A stretch of DNA of 64,000 nucleotides from Neurospora tetrasperma FGSC 2508 (Eukaryota > Ascomycota > Sordariomycetes > Sordariales > Sordariaceae). The notes below the pieces were generated by a model. It did no database searches and had not been told where the DNA came from. It saw nothing but the letters and a program-made list of their open reading frames with translations. The stretch lies in assembly GCF_000213175.1 (NCBI RefSeq), contig NW_009799103.1:337295-401294 (forward strand), in the 5' to 3' direction. Positions 59,230 through 64,000 of this stretch are shown piece by piece (position 1 is the first letter of the stretch; each line of letters starts with the position of its first letter). Both the position numbers and the translations under genes were made by a program.

Positions 59230-60155
59230 CTACTCCAACCCAACCCTACTAGTCTCCACATACGCTCCTCGGTCATAGTCATTGGGGTCATATGAACCCT
59301 GTGTTGCTCCTGCTCCTTCTCCTTCCTGTCCAGCTCCCGCCTTGTCCTCGGCGGAAGAACTTCTCCTTTCCCTTGAATGACTCCAGCTTCCTACATTCGC
59401 CTCTGTACCTAAGGATCGGTCAGCACATTTGCAACAACATCACACAGTAGATTTTCTGACTAACCGTGACTTTTCCCTGTACTGCCCGCCGCCCGTCCCC
59501 TATTTGGACTGTCACCCTCTCTCTGCTTCCCTTTATCTTGCTCCTGTCCTCTGACTTCACTGGAGAGGCCTCCGGTGGTACTGTTCCCAGCCTGCCCTTC
59601 TTCTTCAAGCGTTGATACCACTTGTTTTGGTTTATTGTTGTTACCTCCCTGAACCTCTGAATCCTGGTCCTGGCTCTGCTCCTGACCACCATTTTTCTGT
59701 TGCTGTTCCCGCTGTTCCCGCTGCTGCATTTGCCGCAGAACCTCGGCCTCTGAAGTAATTCCCGGTAGGTTATCCCATTTGTGGTGGTGTTGTTGTTCCC
59801 TTTGCTGCTGCTGCTGCATCTTTATCTGCCGCAAAACCTCCGCTTCCGAGGTGATTCCCGGTAGGTTATCCCATTCGTGGTGGTGATGGTGGCTGTGGTG
59901 TGTTGTGGGGTGTTTGTGGTGGTCTTTTCCTTGTGCTTGGCGAACGGTGGAAGAGGAGGTTGCCGATGCGGATTCGGAGGTAGAGGGCGAGAAATGGCAG
60001 TTTGGATCGGTACATGTTTTGGGGGGTTCGGGATGTGGTTCGGAGTGCGATTGTGGGGTGGTTCGGTTGTCGGGGCTGCTTCCGAGTACTGCTTCTTGGA
60101 CGTGGGACCTGGATTCGGTGAGTTCGTCGGCTATTACACCGCGGCGGGCTAGCAT
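59230..60155 (-). CDS. low-complexity protein with a 32-residue tandem duplication
   Basis: A 289-aa product from exons 60155-59465 and 59408-59230; the 56-nt intron has donor GTTAGT and acceptor CTTAG. The N-terminus (MLARRGVIADELTESRSHVQ) looks folded or targeting-like. A single PKTCTDPNCHF pair of Cys follows, then a His-rich stretch. Two copies of a 32-residue unit carry WDNLPGITSEAEVLRQ preceded by His and followed by Gln runs. The rest is Gln/Glu/Gly/Ser-rich, ending with QGSYDPNDYDRGAYVE. I do not recognise the family. The repeat core is much better conserved than the Gln spacers. Function unknown. Confidence 0.72.
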
Positions 60156-61282
60156 TTTGATGGTTTTGTTGGTGTGGTATGGTTATTGTGGTGGTGGTGA
60201 CTTGTGTTGGTGATTTATGTGGGTGCTGATGATTGTATGGAGGTGGCCTTTGGAGAATCGGTTGACGGGAACCAAGATGGTACTGCTGTGGTAGAGGTAG
60301 AAGGACTATAATATATATATACACATGAGATAAACTCAGTCCAAGATAACGGTTGATGTCATTGATGCACATGCCACTCCCTGTCCTCTCCATCCCAACG
60401 GCCCCCCGACTCCCCACATGCCGCAACGGCCGGAATGTACCAGATAACACGCAACTGCGAGGAACCTATCATACCTGTCAAAGGTGCTTCAAACAAGGCG
60501 ATTCGAGCGCGTCATCCAAGGAAGTTCTCGGCAGGTGGCTTGGATGGTCCTGGTTGTAGATCATCTGGGGATGTTGAATTCTTGGCTCTGGGGTCGGTGG
60601 AGACGACGCAAAACGGGACGGGGCGAAGACCTGGTGGAGCCGGGGAGTTCTTTGAGTGTTGTGTAGGGGACTTTTTTTTGTTTCATCTTTCAAGACAAGG
60701 GTTTGCCCACCACGAAGATTTCATCTCCTAAAGCTATTTGGGTCGTCTGTCGGAGTCGCTTATTCTCCGGGTCTTTGTTGGTTTCTACCATACCAAGTCG
60801 GACATTTTGTCGGACGGTGTGTGCCAAGAGCACCCGCTCGCTTGCTGCCACTTCTCAACAAAAGCCGTCCTAGAAAGCCGCGGCGCAGCACGGAACAGGA
60901 GGCACATCGCACAACTTCGATATTCCTGGGGTTTGGTCCCCGCTACCGAGACGGCGGGCAGACCCCGTACGTCATCGTGGAGCGCGCCATTTAGACGACA
61001 AGGAATGACCTTGATGATCAAGGTGGAAAGAGAGAGACAAAAACGGATTATATTTTGAGGCGTTAAAGTTTGAAGGGGAGGGCGCGAAATCGAGAAAAGA
61101 AGAGAGGGATAGGGAATGGATGCGGTGCATGTCGGAAAGCTTCAAGCGACCAGACATGAAAGGAGAAAATGCAGCAGTGCCGGAAGGTGACGGATAAACA
61201 AACAGAAGGATTCGCGCCAAGTGATTGCACGAACTTGCAATATGAGCAGTTTTTACAAAGCTCAATATCAACAACTACAAAT
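60156..61282. other. intergenic, about 1.1 kb
   Basis: No supportable gene; includes the 5' flank of the 60155 gene and, at the right end, tRNA-Pro flanking DNA. Confidence 0.5.
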
Positions 61283-61378
61283 GGCTCAATGGTCTAGTGG
61301 TATGATTCGCGCTTCGGGTTAAACCCTCATGGTCACCATGAATGTGCGAGGTCCCGGGTTCAAATCCCGGTTGAGCCC
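61283..61378 (+). tRNA. tRNA-Pro (anticodon CGG) with intron
   Basis: A 96-nt gene. Acceptor arms GGCTCAA/TTGAGCC pair perfectly. The D-arm region TGGTCTAGTGGTATGATTC is typical of eukaryotic tRNA-Pro. The anticodon stem is CGCGC/GTGCG and the anticodon CGG is at 61315-61317. A 24-nt intron (about 61319-61342) follows position 37. The T arm is CCGGG-TTCAAAT-CCCGG. Confidence 0.93.
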
Positions 61379-61875
61379 TATCTTTTTCCCTCTTTTTGCC
61401 ATCACTTTTACTTACACCTCACGTTTCTAAGCTCTATCCACATCCATGATGTTTTTTGGGCGCATGTCGCATCATTTTTGTTTTCCTTCTCTCAATGATT
61501 GGCAAACAACAAGCTTGGCCATCGTGGCATGGATCCTCCGCGTCGTGATGACCACGCGAATGTGTGGGCCAGCGGCAAGCAAGCGCCGCTGGTAACCTTA
61601 CTGTCGCTTACTGTGGGCAGGGACTGGATTGGAGACCATCGCCCCGAATGGCTGCCTCTTATCTCGGCGCCCAATATATGAACCGTGAGAGCGCTCGCTT
61701 GGACTTGAAGGACGTAAGAGTTTTCTTCCTGCTGCCATCGATACTTGAAGTTTGGATCAAATCATCTTGCCGGCACCCGGAATGAATTTGAACCACCCAG
61801 CTTCATCTTGACCCAACCTTCGTCCCGTCCTCTCCGCTCCGTGACTGCGGGCCAAACCCCTACGATATCGCCGAC
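61379..61875. other. intergenic between tRNA-Pro and the HET-like ORF
   Basis: T-rich tRNA terminator, then about 450 bp without a recognised feature. Confidence 0.45.
61383..61387 (+). terminator. Pol III terminator of tRNA-Pro
   Basis: T5 run five bases past the tRNA 3' end, with a second T5 run just beyond. Confidence 0.75.
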
Positions 61876-63270
61876 ATGGTCCTAAGATCCCCACACAAAC
61901 CACTCACCCGCACAACACAGGACATCCGGCTTTTAACTTTCGACACAACCCACAAGGCACCCTCAGAGTCCAATTTTGCGCCGCCAGTTGTCTCTCTCTT
62001 CCTCAGTCATGCCCCCCTCTCCGCATCACCGCCGCCCTTCCAGGCCGTGTCGTACATCTGGGGCAACCCGAACCCCGACGAGCCCCTTCCTACGATCCAT
62101 CCCGACTACTTCCCCATGACTGTCGCGCCCAGCCTTTATTTGATCGTGCAGGAAGTGGTGCTGGCTTGGAAAGGGGTGGTTTCGTGCGGGAGCGGTGAGG
62201 GGGTGGTAATGGGCTGGGAGGATATTCGGGATGCGCTGCAGTTGCTCGAGTGGATGATCCTTTCTTCGAATATTGATCCCAAGTATCGGCGGCTGCACGA
62301 GTTCCTGGGGGGCATCATGTCCAGTGTTGTGCGTCTCGAGGAGACCCTAAATGCCTACAGGCTCATTCTGCGTAAAGGGAAGGATTACTCGGAGAAGACA
62401 ACGCTCAGCACAGTCCTCACGCACCTCGCCACAGCTATAATACAAGAATATGGCCCGAAGGTGCTATGCTATCATCGGGAGACTGCTCGTTGGGCCCACG
62501 AGGGACTTCCCTCGGCACCTGGAAAACCGACCATCGGTGCCACGGATAGACTTCATTGGCCTTTGCACAGAACGGCAGAGACTACAGTGGTTGGAGAGTG
62601 GAAGCTCGCCCTCTTCTTGCAGAGGATAATGATGTCAACTGCGATCCGTATTGGTTCAGAGTTCACTAGTGTCCCAGGACAGGAGGATTACCGCAAAAAC
62701 TCGGACCGTTCGTCTTCGGATGTTCGCATCTTAAGCATGTTTGAGGCAAGGCACTCTACGCAATCGAGCCTGGTAAAGCCCACTCATTGCACTCAGAGTC
62801 TGGTGAAAGCCGAAGGTGAACGGACCAAGTTTCTGCGGTACCTGACCGCATATCGCGCATGGCTTGAAGAGACACTTAACTTGCCACACCACCCCTTTAT
62901 TTTACACGCACCCGTTTTGACTTCAGACACCATCTCACTCCACCAAACACATATCACCTACTCGTCTCAGCTACAAGCAGAAGCGCCTCGCGCTCCCAGT
63001 CTTTCCCTGCCGGAACGCTCTGAGAAGTCGCAGCTGGAATCTCCAGGGAAAGAGTCTTCTAGCCCAGACGAGTGCACTGGAGTCGAGATGAAAGATCCAC
63101 CGTTTTGTGTGAAGATTCCCGACGAAGGAATGTTCGAAACATTCATGCGCATGAATATCAGTCGCGCCGTCAGTAATTTTGACAGTGCACCAAGCCTTCA
63201 GGGCATTGATCCTATCCATCGCCAACCTCATCATATCGTCAACCTGATTGCATCGCTAAAAGGTCTTTAA
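61876..63270 (+). CDS. ORF with a fragment resembling the N-terminus of a HET domain
   Basis: A 464-codon intronless frame. Residues ~15-60 resemble the start of fungal HET (heterokaryon incompatibility) domains: IRLLTF, then FQAVSYIWGNPNPDEP, comparable to the usual EALSYVWG block. The rest does not look like the remaining HET domain, so this is a partial or relic domain fused to unrelated sequence. The middle is helical and charged (LATAIIQEYGPKVLCYHRET); the C-terminus is Ser/Pro-rich and then ends in a short folded-looking block. It may be a diverged member or a relic of the family; I do not assign a function. Confidence 0.6.
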   Translation: MVLRSPHKPLTRTTQDIRLLTFDTTHKAPSESNFAPPVVSLFLSHAPLSASPPPFQAVSYIWGNPNPDEPLPTIHPDYFPMTVAPSLYLIVQEVVLAWKGVVSCGSGEGVVMGWEDIRDALQLLEWMILSSNIDPKYRRLHEFLGGIMSSVVRLEETLNAYRLILRKGKDYSEKTTLSTVLTHLATAIIQEYGPKVLCYHRETARWAHEGLPSAPGKPTIGATDRLHWPLHRTAETTVVGEWKLALFLQRIMMSTAIRIGSEFTSVPGQEDYRKNSDRSSSDVRILSMFEARHSTQSSLVKPTHCTQSLVKAEGERTKFLRYLTAYRAWLEETLNLPHHPFILHAPVLTSDTISLHQTHITYSSQLQAEAPRAPSLSLPERSEKSQLESPGKESSSPDECTGVEMKDPPFCVKIPDEGMFETFMRMNISRAVSNFDSAPSLQGIDPIHRQPHHIVNLIASLKGL

Positions 63271-63737
63271 ACATATGAGCCGCTACGACAATAAACTTAC
63301 ACTTTCCGGGTGTTGGGAGTTGTACAAAGGTGCTTCTACTACCTCTACTCGGCACATCCGAAACGGCTTTCGACCCTCTGGGTGCCATTTATCCCTTGGT
63401 CTTCCAAGGGTGCTGTTGACCAAGAAAGCAATTGTCTCTACTCAGTGCCGGCCGGACTGGAACGCGTGCAGGTTATTGAACCGTTTTGGGTTGGTACTGG
63501 CTCCCTTTGTTGATTGTTGTAAATACAGTTAGTGCGGACCACCCAACATCCTTTGTTGCTTCGACGCCTCGACACCGAAAGCGGATAGCAGGATACAAAG
63601 GATGTCTCCACCAGAACGATACCCATAAAGCTTCGTGAGCTCAACTCCAGGCAAATTCACAACTATTACTTGCTCCCGTAACCTTCTCCATTCGTCGCAA
63701 ATTCTAGTCCGAGGTAACGCAGAGCACCAACTTAAAC
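63271..63737. other. intergenic, about 470 bp
   Basis: No feature recognised; should contain the promoter of the edge gene. Confidence 0.45.
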
Positions 63738-64000
63738 ATGTCTGCAAGAAGAAGAAGAAGAGATGCTGCTGCATCACCAGAGCCACAGCGCCCGACCCAG
63801 GCCGGGGACATGTTTCACTGGTCCATCCTCTTTCCCGTCGCTCATTGGGATTTGGCCCCTCGAGAAGACAACGAATGGAACGACGGTGACATCGCTATCA
63901 ATCAAATCCAGAGCTACAAGTGGCTTCAGTCACGCGCGCGAAGCCTCGGTACAAGGGGATTCCTTCTCATCCAACAGCTTGCTCCACTCAACCGACTTCT
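63738..64000 (+). CDS. N-terminal part of an unidentified protein (3' partial)
   Basis: An ATG at 63738 opens a frame that runs without a stop to the end of the window (87 codons). It begins MSARRRRRDAAASPEPQ, a basic stretch followed by DMFHWSILFPVAHWDLAP and DIAINQIQSYKWLQSRARSL. The mix of aromatic and charged residues looks coding, and the surrounding frames are closed. I do not recognise the family. An intron could end the exon before the edge. Confidence 0.5.
   Translation, partial: MSARRRRRDAAASPEPQRPTQAGDMFHWSILFPVAHWDLAPREDNEWNDGDIAINQIQSYKWLQSRARSLGTRGFLLIQQLAPLNRL

Noticed and set aside
59680-59900. possible CRISPR-like or satellite array
   Set aside because: Only two units, in frame and coding; it is a protein-level tandem duplication in a eukaryote.

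Overview
The window looks like nuclear DNA from a filamentous ascomycete, most likely a Sordariomycete close to Neurospora or Sordaria. Most genes carry short introns (about 50-180 nt) with GT..AG ends and CTAAC/CTGAC-type branch sites. Intergenic DNA is rich in TACC/GGTA and CATC microsatellites. Gene content is typical of that group: a PTH11-like receptor, laccase, GH47 mannosidase, Zn2Cys6 regulator and a SesA-like N-terminal domain. The three tRNA genes are eukaryotic, and two of them have introns next to the anticodon. I saw no retroelement, virus-like element, CRISPR array or operon. Exon structures were read by eye from splice sites and reading-frame phase.

Left part (1-30 kb): the 3' end of a His-rich protein gene (2-310); a gene-poor 3.9 kb; a TDT/SLAC1-family anion or organic-acid transporter (4179-5692, +); tRNA-Ser(AGA) (-); a doubtful small gene (6972-7433, +); and a PTH11-like membrane protein (9402-11191, +). 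A run of minus-strand genes follows: a laccase-type multicopper oxidase (11636-14025), a secreted GMC oxidoreductase (15000-16927), mitochondrial GatB/Pet112 (17891-19834), a tannase/feruloyl esterase (20346-22319), a Dal5-like MFS transporter (24169-25806) and a GH47 alpha-1,2-mannosidase (27208-29177). Laccase, GMC enzyme and esterase are all secreted or predicted-secreted enzymes of plant-polymer or phenolic chemistry.

Middle (30-51 kb): a small secreted protein (30159-30974, -); an intronless 1006-residue protein of no family I recognise, with an internal repeat (32013-35033, +); a decayed membrane-protein gene (36005-37167, +); tRNA-Asp(GTC) with an intron (-); a large gene with a SesA-like N-terminus whose frame is cut by one in-frame TAA (40098-42919 plus its stranded 3' half 38688-40097, -); and a large coiled-coil protein (45233-48192, -).

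Right part (51-64 kb): a Zn2Cys6 transcription factor (51456-54694, -) sits head-to-head with an L-rhamnonate dehydratase-like enolase-superfamily gene (55934-57424, +). A short-chain dehydrogenase (58261-59106, +), plausibly L-rhamnose 1-dehydrogenase, comes next. Together these look like a compact L-rhamnose catabolic module with its own candidate regulator. After it come a low-complexity protein with a 32-residue tandem duplication (59230-60155, -), tRNA-Pro(CGG) with an intron (+), an ORF with a fragment resembling the start of a HET domain (61876-63270, +) and a partial gene running off the right edge (63738-64000, +).

The items most worth a second look are the rhamnose module, the repeat-bearing 1006-residue protein, the two genes with frame-breaking changes and the conserved-looking CCCGREDC coiled-coil protein.
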